DNA of 64,000 bases from Candidatus Poribacteria bacterium (GCA_003635195.1 PYIY01000068.1:1-64000), one strand, 5' to 3'. Shown: positions 1-9,183, numbered from the stretch's first letter. Numbers and translations are program-made. Notes: generated from the sequence alone by a model not told the origin.

Positions 1-489
1 CTCGAAAAACGCGGGCCCGGAAATATCGGGATTCTCGCACGGGTTAAAGAAAACCGAGCAGTTTGGTGTCTGGTGAGTGACCTCTTCTTAAACGACCCTG
101 AATCAAAAGTGATGTGTATCAGTTACGACTTTAATGAAAAAGTACACGAAGCACTGTACATAAAACGTCACAGACTTTTAAGATTGAATAGATGGTCTAA
201 ACTCAAGTTGAGCGTTGGTGGAGACCACTTCACTTTCTCGATAGATAGGAAAAAAATAACGGAAACAGGAGATCCTTTTATCCTTTTACATCGTGGTGAA
301 GAACTCATGATCAAAACAAAAGATATTGCATCGCATCCTACAGGCAGTACCGGTTTTGGGCTCGCGAACTATACGGCGCGCTTTGATAATATCACCATCA
401 TCGGCAAAGGGATTCCGGACAAAGGCGGATTATCGGTAGTGCCAAAAGCCAAACTTGCGACAACATGGGGAAACTTGAAGCGGCTTTAA
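1..489 (+). CDS. C-terminal part of a LamG/DUF1080-like secreted protein (5' truncated)
   Basis: The reading frame is open from base 1, so the gene begins outside the window; the GTG at 73 is internal. The visible 162 residues look like the end of a concanavalin-A-like beta-sandwich (LamG or DUF1080 type): alternating strands, a 'RLNRWSKLKLSV' strand and the closing 'GFGLANYTARFDNITI' motif typical of such domains. Such proteins are usually exported glycan-binding or glycoside-acting proteins. The protein ends 'KLATTWGNLKRL'. Very similar tails close the LamG protein at 24847 and the CBM9-like protein at 33636, so the tail may be a family signature or sorting element (inference). Two hairpins with T-tracts follow directly. 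Specific activity cannot be assigned. Confidence 0.7.
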   Translation, partial: LEKRGPGNIGILARVKENRAVWCLVSDLFLNDPESKVMCISYDFNEKVHEALYIKRHRLLRLNRWSKLKLSVGGDHFTFSIDRKKITETGDPFILLHRGEELMIKTKDIASHPTGSTGFGLANYTARFDNITIIGKGIPDKGGLSVVPKAKLATTWGNLKRL

Positions 490-512
490 TCTCAATAGAT
501 AATAGAATATAG

Positions 513-542
513 GGCGAGGTTTTTACGCTTCGCCATTTTTTG
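513..542 (+). terminator. Rho-independent terminator after the LamG-like gene
   Basis: Stem GGCGAGG (513-519) pairs with CTTCGCC (528-534) with one G-T pair, followed by a run of T. It lies 24 bases after the stop codon at 489. Confidence 0.7.
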
Positions 543-549
543 ATCGGTA

Positions 550-577
550 GGCGAGGTTTAATCACCTCGCCTTTTTT
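550..577 (+). terminator. Second rho-independent terminator
   Basis: GGCGAGGT (550-557) pairs with ACCTCGCC (564-571) around a 6-nt loop and is followed by TTTTTT. It stands in tandem with the preceding hairpin and uses a related stem, giving strong insulation of the downstream ECF gene. Confidence 0.8.
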
Positions 578-649
578 CTGTTACTGATGTGATTTTTTGC
601 TCTCGCTTCTGTTTAGTATGTATCTATAATTGCGATTAAAAAAAATAAT

Positions 650-680
650 GCAACCTTTCAATATTGAGAATTCGTCACTT
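650..680 (+). promoter_or_regulatory. Candidate ECF-type promoter of ECF-propeller copy 1
   Basis: TGCAACCTTT (650-659), 15 nt, GTCACT (675-680). The same two boxes at the same spacing lie in front of copies 2 and 3 and, with TGCACCCTTT, twice in front of the TPR gene. The box form (A+T-rich -35 containing AAC, -10 beginning GTC) fits the general pattern of ECF promoters. That the adjacent sigma factors read it is inference. Confidence 0.65.
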
Positions 681-721
681 TAATTAAAAGATGGACGATG
701 GACGCTTCCGGGGGGCTTGTC

Positions 722-3700
722 ATGAAACAGAAAGATGCCGAACTCATTCAACAGATATTAGCGGGTAATCAAGACGCATTTACGCCGTTGGTCAACAAAT
801 ATCAGAAAGGAGTTCACGCGTTGGCATGGCGTAAAATCGGGGACTTTCACATCGCACAAGAGATTACACAGGACGCATTTCTCAAGGCGTATCAGAAACT
901 CGGAACCTTGAAAAGCTACGACTTGTTTGGCGGCTGGCTTTATGTGATTGCGTCAAATTTGTGTCTCGACTGGCTCCGAAAGAATCCACCACCGGAACAA
1001 TCCTTGGAAGTTACGGATGTAAGCGAGGTGAATCAAGTGTCATATTCTCGATACATAGCCGGGAAGCAGACGGCGGAAGCGGATGAGGCGCGTCGTGAAG
1101 TCGTTAAGAAACTGCTCCAAAAATTGCCAGAGAGCGAACGCACAGTGATGACACTTCATTATCTCGGAGAGATGACAATCAAAACGATCAGCGAATTTCT
1201 CGGTGTATCTCCGAATACCGTCAAGAGCCGGCTTAGCCGCGCACGAAATCGCCTAAAGAAGGAGGAAGACATGATCCGACAAAATCTCGGCAGTTTCCAA
1301 CTGCCTGCGAACTTAACAGAGACCATCATGCGAGAAGTCTCGCGTCTTATTCCCACTGGACCTGCTGCGAGTAAACCTGTCTTACCGTGGGCACTCTCTG
1401 CAGCCTCAGCGGTTTTGATTTTCTTGCTGATGGGAGTTGGTACACAATACCTTTCCCGTTTTCAGAAACCGTACAATCTAAATGCCACATCCGAGCCGAC
1501 GGTTGATCTTATTGAGGCACTTTTTGTTGTTGATACGCCTGCGAAACCCGCCGTTCGGAATCAAGCAGGAAGTACTGCGACTCCCGGTAAAAGTCCAGGC
1601 GCGGGTCAGCAACCTGACGCGAAGCTCTTCGCTGCAGCACTGGTTGACGCAGCAGAAAAATTGACTCCGACACCGCAATGGACACAAACCAAAGGACCGG
1701 AAGGTGGGATCGTCAATACTCTCTTCACAACGAGTTCCGGTGATATTTATGCCGGGACACTCACGAGTCTCTATAAACTCACAGAAGATTCCCGCGCATG
1801 GAAACACGTTAACATGAGAAGCGGAACTTCACAGAATCTGCAAGATTGGTTGGCAGGCGCGATGCAATTGGCGGAACACGGTGATAGTCTCTATCTTGCC
1901 ACCGATGCTGAAGTATTGGCATCTGTAGATAACAGCGAGGCGTGGCATTCGTTGGGTGCCCATCCAGGAGGTCCGCCCAGAGGTTTTGCCGTGACCGACG
2001 CCGGGTTTTATCTCGCACTTATGGAAGGTGTTTACTACTCGAAAGATGGTAAAACCTCGTGGGGAGTTCTGAAAGATGGCATGGAAGCTGATAAGATCCG
2101 TGCGCTCGCAGCCGTTGAGAACACCGTGTTTGCTGGCACCAGCAGTGGACTCTACCGCCTCAATGCTGAGAAATGGGAACTGTTAACCGTTGGTCCAGCA
2201 GATAAACCTGAACAGAAACTCACTATCCACGCTTTGGCTGCTGAAGCACATAGACTCTACGTGGCCGCGGGGTGGGAATTTACAAATCAGGGCGGTGATC
2301 GCAAAACAATCATAACGGGTGCCAATTGGTGGTCGCTTTACCGATCAACGGACCTCGGAGATACATGGTATGCTATAGACCCGAGGAAAAAACTCGAAAA
2401 CGAGAGGGAACCAAAGGGTGGCGTTCGGATTCAATCCCCGTTAGATGGTAAAAATTCAACACAAATGGATTGGACTTACGCAAATTTCAGAATCATCACC
2501 ACCAAAGGCAGGGTTATGGTGGCGGATTCACAGGAACTCTTTTACTCAGTGAATGCGGGTGAGACGTGGACCGCCGTCGATTTAAAAAATAGAGCGACAA
2601 CTGACAAAATCGCACCGCCTATTGTGATGCTCGATGCAAATACCTTCTACAGAGGCACACAGTCTGGACTCCTTCGCACGACTGATGCTGGCAAGTCGTG
2701 GCGTGAATTTAATACAGGACTCGCTGGAGCCACTGTTATGGAGTTATTCGCTATTAATGGAAAACTTTACGCCCTGAGTATGAATGGATTTGTTACCTCA
2801 ACTGATGGTGGTGAGTCTTGGATAACACCTGCCATTGATGGACCCGATAAACTTGGTGCTTCCGGTATGCCAATGATGGAAACATTTAACAATACACTCT
2901 ATGTGAAGAGTATGGTAGGCATGGCACCTCAGATCCTTCGTTTATCTATAGCGGATGAGAAAATGATCCCTATTCCAGGAATCCCCATGGTATTTGAAAA
3001 ACCTGCACCAGAGCAGCAAGTCCTGAATGATCTGGAAAACCAATTAGAAGCAAAAAGCGTTAAAAAAAGCGTTAAGGCATTGACAGAGGCACTGGAAGAT
3101 ATAGGTAAGCAAGACCTTGAGAACGGTAAAGCACCGAACCTTGAAGAGATCGACCTTGAGCTGCTCAATGAAACGATAAATAAGCCGTTCACAGAAGCGT
3201 TTGCAGATGCTATGGTCCCGATGTTCGGTAACTTTGCTGTGAGCGGTGAGACGTACTACGTCGAATACAAGCAGAAACTCTTCAGGTGGAAGCCCGGTGA
3301 GACTGAATGGTACAACACTGGATTGGTAGATAGTGCCGAAAATATTTTTGCAACTATGTTTTCCACGCCTTTTGACTATTCCGGTGGGATTTCTACGGTA
3401 ACGAATATGATGGATTCTATGGGCTTCAAGATCGCTGTGTCCGGAGATACCGTTTACGTTGCACAGCGAGATGGACATCTCTCTCAATCGTTTGATGAGG
3501 GGGAGACTTGGAATGATGTCACGCAAGAGATTCCGTTTTCTTTTGCAGCGTTTAACGCGATTACCTTCGCAGAATCAACCATTTATGTGGCAACCGACAA
3601 AGGGGTGGCACATTCAAGCGATGGCGTTAACTGGCGCGAGGCAACTGATGCTGAAGGTAACCCGCTTGTCGTGGAGAAGTTTGCGGTAGAGGGAACGACG

Positions 3701-3871
3701 ATGTATGGCACGACCGGTCAATACGTGTATCAGTTGAAAGCAAATTCTGACACGTGGAAACAGGTAACGCCTGAAATCCCAGATGCTGTCCTTTCGTTTG
3801 TTGTTGATAGTAACACCCTCTATGTTGGAACTTCCAGTAGTGGCGTGCTACGTTTTACGCTTGGTGAATAA
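722..3871 (+). CDS. Membrane-tethered ECF sigma factor fused to Asp-box beta-propeller, copy 1
   Basis: Residues 1-180 form an ECF sigma-70 factor: region 2 with 'GGWLYVIASNLCLDWLRK' and region 4 with 'LPESERTVMTLHYLGEMT' and the helix-turn-helix 'EFLGVSPNTVKSRLSRAR'. One hydrophobic helix lies at about 221-243. The rest is a large extracytoplasmic domain rich in Asp-box turns (S-x-D-x-G-x-x-W, e.g. STDLGDTW, TTDAGKSW, STDGGESW), i.e. a BNR/sialidase-like propeller, interrupted by a helical insert at about 770-835. The ATG at 722 follows GGGGGG and puts the conserved internal Met at residue 184, as in copies 2 and 3, so it is preferred to the ATG at 698. N-in/C-out topology would tether the sigma domain to the membrane while the propeller senses outside (inference). 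It is the first of three tandem paralogues and is preceded by a candidate ECF promoter. Confidence 0.85.
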   Translation: MKQKDAELIQQILAGNQDAFTPLVNKYQKGVHALAWRKIGDFHIAQEITQDAFLKAYQKLGTLKSYDLFGGWLYVIASNLCLDWLRKNPPPEQSLEVTDVSEVNQVSYSRYIAGKQTAEADEARREVVKKLLQKLPESERTVMTLHYLGEMTIKTISEFLGVSPNTVKSRLSRARNRLKKEEDMIRQNLGSFQLPANLTETIMREVSRLIPTGPAASKPVLPWALSAASAVLIFLLMGVGTQYLSRFQKPYNLNATSEPTVDLIEALFVVDTPAKPAVRNQAGSTATPGKSPGAGQQPDAKLFAAALVDAAEKLTPTPQWTQTKGPEGGIVNTLFTTSSGDIYAGTLTSLYKLTEDSRAWKHVNMRSGTSQNLQDWLAGAMQLAEHGDSLYLATDAEVLASVDNSEAWHSLGAHPGGPPRGFAVTDAGFYLALMEGVYYSKDGKTSWGVLKDGMEADKIRALAAVENTVFAGTSSGLYRLNAEKWELLTVGPADKPEQKLTIHALAAEAHRLYVAAGWEFTNQGGDRKTIITGANWWSLYRSTDLGDTWYAIDPRKKLENEREPKGGVRIQSPLDGKNSTQMDWTYANFRIITTKGRVMVADSQELFYSVNAGETWTAVDLKNRATTDKIAPPIVMLDANTFYRGTQSGLLRTTDAGKSWREFNTGLAGATVMELFAINGKLYALSMNGFVTSTDGGESWITPAIDGPDKLGASGMPMMETFNNTLYVKSMVGMAPQILRLSIADEKMIPIPGIPMVFEKPAPEQQVLNDLENQLEAKSVKKSVKALTEALEDIGKQDLENGKAPNLEEIDLELLNETINKPFTEAFADAMVPMFGNFAVSGETYYVEYKQKLFRWKPGETEWYNTGLVDSAENIFATMFSTPFDYSGGISTVTNMMDSMGFKIAVSGDTVYVAQRDGHLSQSFDEGETWNDVTQEIPFSFAAFNAITFAESTIYVATDKGVAHSSDGVNWREATDAEGNPLVVEKFAVEGTTMYGTTGQYVYQLKANSDTWKQVTPEIPDAVLSFVVDSNTLYVGTSSSGVLRFTLGE
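1259..1273 (+). promoter_or_regulatory. Internal Shine-Dalgarno and ATG at the sigma/membrane domain boundary, copy 1
   Basis: AAGGAGG (1259-1265) lies 5 nt before an in-frame ATG (1271) at codon 184, exactly where the sigma domain ends and the membrane-propeller part begins. The same arrangement occurs at 5942-5956 and 9790-9804. It could allow separate production of the membrane-propeller moiety. It is also the natural coding of K-K-E-E-D, so function is uncertain. Confidence 0.35.
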
Positions 3872-3972
3872 GGGATAGACCATTTCCTTACAGCAAACCT
3901 AATCAATATGTCAATCACTGACACGATGTAAACATCACGGTAATTCTAAAATCTACTATAAAGGAGAACAGC

Positions 3973-4740
3973 ATGTATTTTCTGAAAAAAGTCTGGCTCT
4001 TTGCTATGGCTGCCATCGTCGTGGGTGTTGGTGCATTTTTCTTAGGGCGTGCTAACAAACCGGGGCCCCCGGTCAAAATCTATAAAGCCGTTCAACCTGC
4101 CCTGAAAGCAAGCGAAGCACGAAACACTCATGCAGAGGTTGCAGATCATGTTTATATTCCGCCAGAATCAACCTCAGAGGCAGGTCATCGTAGTCGCTCA
4201 CCACTTGAACTTCAAGAGACGGAAGGTGAAGAAATGACATCCAATGCCGAGGGCGACACCAATAAATCTATGGTTGGGGAGGAACCCACACCGCACATTG
4301 CTAAAGGTGAGGTGCCTCCAGAACTCTCACGAGAAGCCATGGAGCGAAGGCATGAAGACTATAGACAGCAGCAACGTGTTCTTGAAATCATGGAGGAAAT
4401 AAGAGGTTATGTCAACAACTCCGTCACCAGTAGAGAAGATACCTTACGTGTTCTTGAACTTCAAGAAGAACTTCTCCGTATTCAGCAGCAGCGAGGACTG
4501 TTGGACCAAACAAGTGGAGATGTATTTAAGTTTCTCGAATTTAGTAAAATCGCAGCCACGCACACGACTGATGATGGGAGATTTCCGACGGCCAAAGCCT
4601 CTGTTCTGATTGACGGTATAAGAGAGCTCACGCCGGATTTCCCGGAAAAACAAGTTGCACTTGAACGCCTCAACCAGGTCGTCACCACCGCTATGGAAAA
4701 TGGAGACGAGTACTTTGATCTAAACCTTTTCAATGAGTAA
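3973..4740 (+). CDS. Membrane-anchored protein of unknown function
   Basis: 255 residues. A short basic start and one hydrophobic segment at about 8-26 predict an uncleaved anchor or signal sequence. Next comes a proline/serine/acidic low-complexity stretch (about 30-115), then a helical, glutamine- and glutamate-rich region (about 120-175) likely to form a coiled coil. The C-terminal 80 residues show no family I recognise. The start is supported by AAGGAG 5 nt upstream. It lies 100 bp after ECF-propeller copy 1 and just before a lipoprotein gene, on the same strand and with no terminator between them, so all three may be co-transcribed. The location suggests an envelope partner of the propeller protein, but nothing in the sequence proves this. 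Confidence 0.7.
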   Translation: MYFLKKVWLFAMAAIVVGVGAFFLGRANKPGPPVKIYKAVQPALKASEARNTHAEVADHVYIPPESTSEAGHRSRSPLELQETEGEEMTSNAEGDTNKSMVGEEPTPHIAKGEVPPELSREAMERRHEDYRQQQRVLEIMEEIRGYVNNSVTSREDTLRVLELQEELLRIQQQRGLLDQTSGDVFKFLEFSKIAATHTTDDGRFPTAKASVLIDGIRELTPDFPEKQVALERLNQVVTTAMENGDEYFDLNLFNE

Positions 4741-4778
4741 TTGTACAGATAGGATACTAAAATATGGAGGAAATTGCA

Positions 4779-5222
4779 ATGCGTCCGTTGAAGTGGATAT
4801 TCGCCTGCCTCTTGGTTTTGTTTGCTATGTCATTTGTCTTTATGAGTTGCACGCCCCAAGTTATGGGCAAAACAGGGTTTGATGTTGAGTTATCGGTTAC
4901 AGGTATGACACGAGTTACCTCTGTGTTCAGTGTTATGCGGTCGTTGAAAAAAGCCGATGCATTGGTTTTTGATGATGCAGTCTACAAAGTAACGCAGCTT
5001 GAGGCACCGCTTAACGGGTGGCATTTGGATCCTAATGAACCGCAACGCTTTACTGTTGAAGTATGGGCACTTCGTGGATCAGATCCTGCACAGGGTGCTA
5101 ATGCGGCAATCTCTGAGCGTGTGAAAGCAGCGTTGATTAAGACTGTTGAAAACTTAGGTTTTCAAGCGAGTGTAGAAAGTATAGAACCGCGTAAAGTAGT
5201 TCATAAGTTGGTCATCAATTAA
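4779..5222 (+). CDS. Small exported lipoprotein, unknown function
   Basis: 147 residues. 'MRPLKWIFACLLVLFAMSF' is a lipoprotein signal followed by a lipobox-like 'FMSC', so the mature protein probably starts at Cys22 and is membrane anchored. The remaining about 120 residues are compact alpha/beta without a motif I recognise. The upstream ATG at 4764 is unlikely: GGAGG at 4766-4770 is placed to serve the ATG at 4779. The gene follows the coiled-coil membrane protein by about 40 bp and precedes a strong terminator, so it closes the transcript that starts with ECF-propeller copy 1. A role in the same envelope process is inferred from position only. Confidence 0.7.
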   Translation: MRPLKWIFACLLVLFAMSFVFMSCTPQVMGKTGFDVELSVTGMTRVTSVFSVMRSLKKADALVFDDAVYKVTQLEAPLNGWHLDPNEPQRFTVEVWALRGSDPAQGANAAISERVKAALIKTVENLGFQASVESIEPRKVVHKLVIN

Positions 5223-5271
5223 AGTTGCTATGATGCGTATCGGTCATTAGCAACGTGGTTAGATTATCGTA

Positions 5272-5297
5272 GGCGCGCTTTGAAGCGCGCCTTTTTT
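5272..5297 (+). terminator. Rho-independent terminator before ECF-propeller copy 2
   Basis: GGCGCGCTTTGAAGCGCGCC (5272-5291) folds into a GC-rich hairpin followed by TTTTTT. The block 5263-5346, including this terminator and the next promoter, recurs at 9109-9193. Confidence 0.9.
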
Positions 5298-5336
5298 ATT
5301 GTCATAAACCCTCTTTCTGAAAATATCGTTAAATAA

Positions 5337-5367
5337 TGCAACCTTTTAATCTCTAAACCCTGTCACT
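5337..5367 (+). promoter_or_regulatory. Candidate ECF-type promoter of ECF-propeller copy 2
   Basis: TGCAACCTTT (5337-5346), 15 nt, GTCACT (5362-5367). Boxes and spacing are identical to those in front of copy 1. Confidence 0.65.
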
Positions 5368-5404
5368 TAAATCAAAAGATGTTAGGATTCCAAAGGAGCT
5401 TGCA

Positions 5405-8400
5405 ATGGAGCAGAAAGATGCGCAACTCATTCAACAGGTCCTACAAGGCGACCAAGAGGCGTTCGCTATCCTCGTCAACAAGTATCATAAAGGTGTGCAT
5501 GCCCTCGCGTGGCGGAAAATCGGTGATTTTCACATCGCTCAGGAGATCACGCAGGACGCGTTTCTCAGGGCATATCAGAAGCTCGAAACATTAAAAAATC
5601 ACAACTTGTTTGGTGGCTGGCTTTATGTCATTGCGTCACGCTTGTGTGCTGATTGGTTTGAAAAGAAATCCTTACCCGAACAATCCTTGGAGGTCACTGA
5701 TATGAGTGAGGTGAATCGCGGGTCATATTCTCGATATGTAGCCCAGAAACAGGAAGCCGAAGCCGATGAGTCGCGTCGTGAAATCGTCAAGGAACTGCTC
5801 CAAAAACTGCCAGAGAGTGAAAGGACAGTGATGACGCTGCATTACCTGGGTGAAATGACGATCAAGACCATTAGTGAGTTCCTCGGTGTATCTCCGAATA
5901 CCGTTAAAAGCCGGCTTAGCCGCGCACGAAATCGCCTAAAGAAGGAGGAAGACATGATCCGACAAAATCTCGGCAGTTTCCAACTGCCTGCGAACTTAAC
6001 AGAAACCATCATGCGAGAAGTCTCGCGTATCGTTCCCACTGCCCCTGCAGCGAGTAAACCTGTCTTACCATGGGCACTCTCTGCAGCCTCTGCTGTCTTG
6101 ATTTTTCTACTGATGGGAGTTGGTACACAATACCTTTCCCGTTTTCAGAAACCGTACAATCTAAACGCCACATCAGAGCCAACGGTTGATCTTATTGAGG
6201 CACTTTTTGTTGTGGATACGCCAGCGAAGCCTGCTATTCGGAATCAGGCTGGACGTTCCGCTCTACCGGGTAGAAATCCAGGGGCGGGCCAGCAGCCGGA
6301 CGCGCGACTTTTTGCAGCGGCAGCGGTTGACGCAGCAGAGGAATTGACCCCAACACCGCAGTGGACGCAGACCAAAGGACCGGAAGGCGGTTTTGTCAAC
6401 AACTTCTTCACGACGAATTCCGGTGATATTTACGCGGGGACCTCAACGAGTCTTTACAAACTCGGAGCCGATGGACGTACATGGCGACGCGTTAATGCAA
6501 GAAGGCTCGGTTCGCTGAGCATCCAAGATTGGTTAGGGACTGCGGCACAGATGGCAGCGCATGGTGATATGCTTTATCTCGCCACTGATACAGAAATATT
6601 GGCATCCGAAGATAGGGGTGAGACGTGGCATGCGTTGGGTACGCATCCAAAAGGAATTGCCAGAGGCTTTGTGGTGACCGACTCCGGAGTTTACCTCGCG
6701 CTTACTGGCGGGGTTTATTATTCCAAAGATGGTAAGACTTCGTGGGTCGCTCTGAAAGATGGCATGGGATTTAAGAAGGTTCGCGCACTTGCAGTTGTTG
6801 AAAATACGGTGTTTGCTGGGACCAATAGCGGACTCTATCGCCTCAATGCTGAGAAATGGGAATTGCTGGCAGTTGGTTCTACAGATTTGCACGGCGAGAA
6901 ACCGGTGATCCACGCTTTGGCTGCTTCAAAACATCGACTCTATGTTGCAGCTGGGAGAGAGGTGGAAAAGGGGTTCGGCGCGCTATTCAGGTCAAGAAAA
7001 ACAGACGACAATTGGTGGACACTTTATCGCTCAACAGATAAAGGTGAGTCGTGGTACCCTATAGATCCACGCGAAAGGCAGGAACGTGAGGTGGGTAGGC
7101 AGCGGAGGGGTCAATCTTCGATGGGTTCCCCACTACTCGGGTCAGATAACATTCCGAGCGTTAAGATATTCGCAACAGGCGCAGGGGTTATGGTGACGGA
7201 TGCCGATGGCGAGTTTTTCTACTCCACAAATACTGGCGAAACATGGACAATCTTAGAAAGGGATAGGTCAGCTGCCGGTATCGCTCCGCCGCTACTGATA
7301 GCCGATACAAACATTTTTTACAAAGGTGGGCCGTCCGGGATTCTGCGCACAACCGATGGCGGCGAATCTTGGCATCCGTTTAATACAGGGTTCGTTAGCA
7401 CGCCTGTTACAACTTTAATCGCTGTTAAGGATAGACTCTACGCAAACTCAGTGAATAATAAGTATGTCATCTCAACGGACGGTGGTGAATCGTGGATGCC
7501 GCTTCCCAAAGATATTGATTACGGTGTCTTTATCGCTGCATTTAACGATAGCGTCTATGTAAAAAAAGGAAATAATATGAATTCATCTTCACCGCTGCTT
7601 CGTCTATCTACCGAAGATAATAGCTTAAAGTTTATCCCCAGCATGCCCGGTTTTGAGGGGGGTAATTCAGGTAACAAGGTACAGACGGAGATAGACGTGC
7701 CTGAAGAAATAATGATCACGGTCTTGCGGGAAGTCTTGCAGGAAGCATTTCCAGATAAGGTTAAGCAAAATTTTGAGAATCTTGATCTTGAGCAGTTAAC
7801 TGAGATGCTCAAAGGTATCGATATCGATCCTGACCAGTTAAATGAGAAATTCACGGAGAAACTCAATAGTAACCCCGATTTTGCCAAGTTAATGAATGAG
7901 GCATTCAATAAGGCTTTTGAGGAACAAGTTTCAACGGGTATGCCGCCGTTTTTTGGTAGTTTTGCCGTTAGTGGCGAGACCTACTACGTCGAATATGGAC
8001 AGAAACTTTTCAGATGGGAACCCGATATGTCTGAATGGTACGATACCGGTTTAATAGATGAAGGTGAACTTAATTTTCCGTTTGACTATTCTGCTGAGGC
8101 TTCCACATCTATAAATGTCCTTGATTCCATAGGTTTCAAGATTGCTGTGTCAGGTAGCACCGTCTATGTCGGGAAACGGGATGGACACCTCTCTCAATCG
8201 TTTGATAAGGGCGAGACTTGGAACGATGTTACCGCTGATCTCCCGTTTCCTCTTACGGAGTTTAAGGGAATCATCTTTGCAGGGTTAACCGTCTATGTAG
8301 CGACCGATAAAGGGGTGGCACATTCAAGCGATGGTACCCGCTGGCACGCGATAACCGATGCTGAAGGCGCGCCACTTGTGATGGAGAAACTTGCGGTCGA

Positions 8401-8581
8401 GGGTGCGACGGTCTATGGTACAACTGGACAACACGTGTATACGTTGAAAGAAGGTTCAAACACGTGGAAACGGGTGACACCTGAAATCCCGGATACCGTC
8501 TTATCGCTTGCTGTTGATGGCAACGTGCTTTATGTCGGGACTTCCAGCAGTGGTGTGCTACGTTTTACGCTTGATCAATAG
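5405..8581 (+). CDS. Membrane-tethered ECF sigma factor fused to Asp-box beta-propeller, copy 2
   Basis: 1,058 residues with the same order as copy 1: ECF regions 2 and 4 (1-180), one membrane helix near 221-243, then an Asp-box propeller (e.g. STDKGESW, STNTGETW, TTDGGESW, SFDKGETW) with a charged helical insert near 760-845. AAGGAG upstream supports the ATG at 5405. The DNA is a mosaic. Around 5900-6170 it is nearly identical to copy 1, including about 90 identical bases around the linker. From about 6220 it follows copy 3 closely. This implies gene conversion or unequal crossing-over. The helical insert differs in sequence from copy 1, so ligand or partner contacts may differ (inference). 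An SD-ATG lies at codon 184 (5942-5956). Confidence 0.85.
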   Translation: MEQKDAQLIQQVLQGDQEAFAILVNKYHKGVHALAWRKIGDFHIAQEITQDAFLRAYQKLETLKNHNLFGGWLYVIASRLCADWFEKKSLPEQSLEVTDMSEVNRGSYSRYVAQKQEAEADESRREIVKELLQKLPESERTVMTLHYLGEMTIKTISEFLGVSPNTVKSRLSRARNRLKKEEDMIRQNLGSFQLPANLTETIMREVSRIVPTAPAASKPVLPWALSAASAVLIFLLMGVGTQYLSRFQKPYNLNATSEPTVDLIEALFVVDTPAKPAIRNQAGRSALPGRNPGAGQQPDARLFAAAAVDAAEELTPTPQWTQTKGPEGGFVNNFFTTNSGDIYAGTSTSLYKLGADGRTWRRVNARRLGSLSIQDWLGTAAQMAAHGDMLYLATDTEILASEDRGETWHALGTHPKGIARGFVVTDSGVYLALTGGVYYSKDGKTSWVALKDGMGFKKVRALAVVENTVFAGTNSGLYRLNAEKWELLAVGSTDLHGEKPVIHALAASKHRLYVAAGREVEKGFGALFRSRKTDDNWWTLYRSTDKGESWYPIDPRERQEREVGRQRRGQSSMGSPLLGSDNIPSVKIFATGAGVMVTDADGEFFYSTNTGETWTILERDRSAAGIAPPLLIADTNIFYKGGPSGILRTTDGGESWHPFNTGFVSTPVTTLIAVKDRLYANSVNNKYVISTDGGESWMPLPKDIDYGVFIAAFNDSVYVKKGNNMNSSSPLLRLSTEDNSLKFIPSMPGFEGGNSGNKVQTEIDVPEEIMITVLREVLQEAFPDKVKQNFENLDLEQLTEMLKGIDIDPDQLNEKFTEKLNSNPDFAKLMNEAFNKAFEEQVSTGMPPFFGSFAVSGETYYVEYGQKLFRWEPDMSEWYDTGLIDEGELNFPFDYSAEASTSINVLDSIGFKIAVSGSTVYVGKRDGHLSQSFDKGETWNDVTADLPFPLTEFKGIIFAGLTVYVATDKGVAHSSDGTRWHAITDAEGAPLVMEKLAVEGATVYGTTGQHVYTLKEGSNTWKRVTPEIPDTVLSLAVDGNVLYVGTSSSGVLRFTLDQ
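5942..5956 (+). promoter_or_regulatory. Internal Shine-Dalgarno and ATG, copy 2
   Basis: AAGGAGG (5942-5948) and in-frame ATG 5954 at codon 184. Position and spacing match copies 1 and 3. Confidence 0.35.
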
Positions 8582-8631
8582 AAGTATGGATGATGTTTCA
8601 TTATAGAAGTGATTATCAAATCTTCCGCTAC

Positions 8632-9092
8632 AAAACCCCATCCTCGTAGGTTGGGGATGTAGTAGCAGTCTCCTTTAGGTTTTGTGAAGAAAAAACTTGA
8701 CTTTGTTCAACATAAGTGGTATATTTACTCTGTATTCGGTATAGGTTGTGAGTTGATGCACTGGTATATTGCTTGATATTGAGACGACTACGTAAAAGCC
8801 CATACACCTCATAAATATCTAAAATATGCTTGACATGTGTTTGGGAAAGACGCGTAATGGCGAATCCCACGAGAATGTAAAGAGGTTAATAGTTTCCTCT
8901 CATAATACATCAAAATGTTCATAAGGCACTTCGGTGCGGGGTCGGGTTAGCGTCCCTTGTGCTTAGGCATAGTCAGACGATTGTTTTTGGCATTCTCAAA
9001 TCAATCGCAATGTTGTTTGAAGCCACAAATGCTTTCGCATAATTTTGCGGAAGCATCACCCTTTAGGGTGAGGTCTATCACTGTTAGATGTA
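8632..9092 (+). mobile_element. Decayed IS200/IS605-type (TnpB) element, internally deleted
   Basis: The 5' end carries a hairpin (CCCCA 8636-8640 with TGGGG 8652-8656) and then a promoter-like TTGACT-17 nt-TATATT (8697-8725), the same layout as in front of the intact tnpB at 14766. Around 8790-8850 there are matches to the start of that tnpB, for example AATATGCTTGAC and GGGAAA in the same order, but with stops in every frame. The 3' end has a hairpin TCACCC-TTTA-GGGTGA (9056-9071) preceded by GCGGAAGC, the usual form of IS605-family right ends. A GCAC-TTCG-GTGC hairpin lies at 8926-8937. I see no intact gene in the 671 bases between copies 2 and 3. Exact ends are uncertain. Confidence 0.6.
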
Positions 9093-9117
9093 GTGCTAAC
9101 CTAATTAAATTATCGTA

Positions 9118-9144
9118 GGCGCGCTCGGAAGGCGCGCCTTTTTT
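9118..9144 (+). terminator. Rho-independent terminator before ECF-propeller copy 3
   Basis: GGCGCGC (9118-9124) pairs with GCGCGCC (9132-9138) and is followed by TTTTTT. It is a diverged duplicate of the terminator at 5272. Confidence 0.85.
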
Positions 9145-9183
9145 ATTGTCATAAACGCTCTTTCTGAAAATATCGTCAAATAA

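Noticed and set aside
8628..8870. 80-codon minus-strand frame in the gap between ECF-propeller copies 2 and 3
   Set aside because: The region aligns in pieces with the tnpB start on the other strand and is better read as a decayed element.
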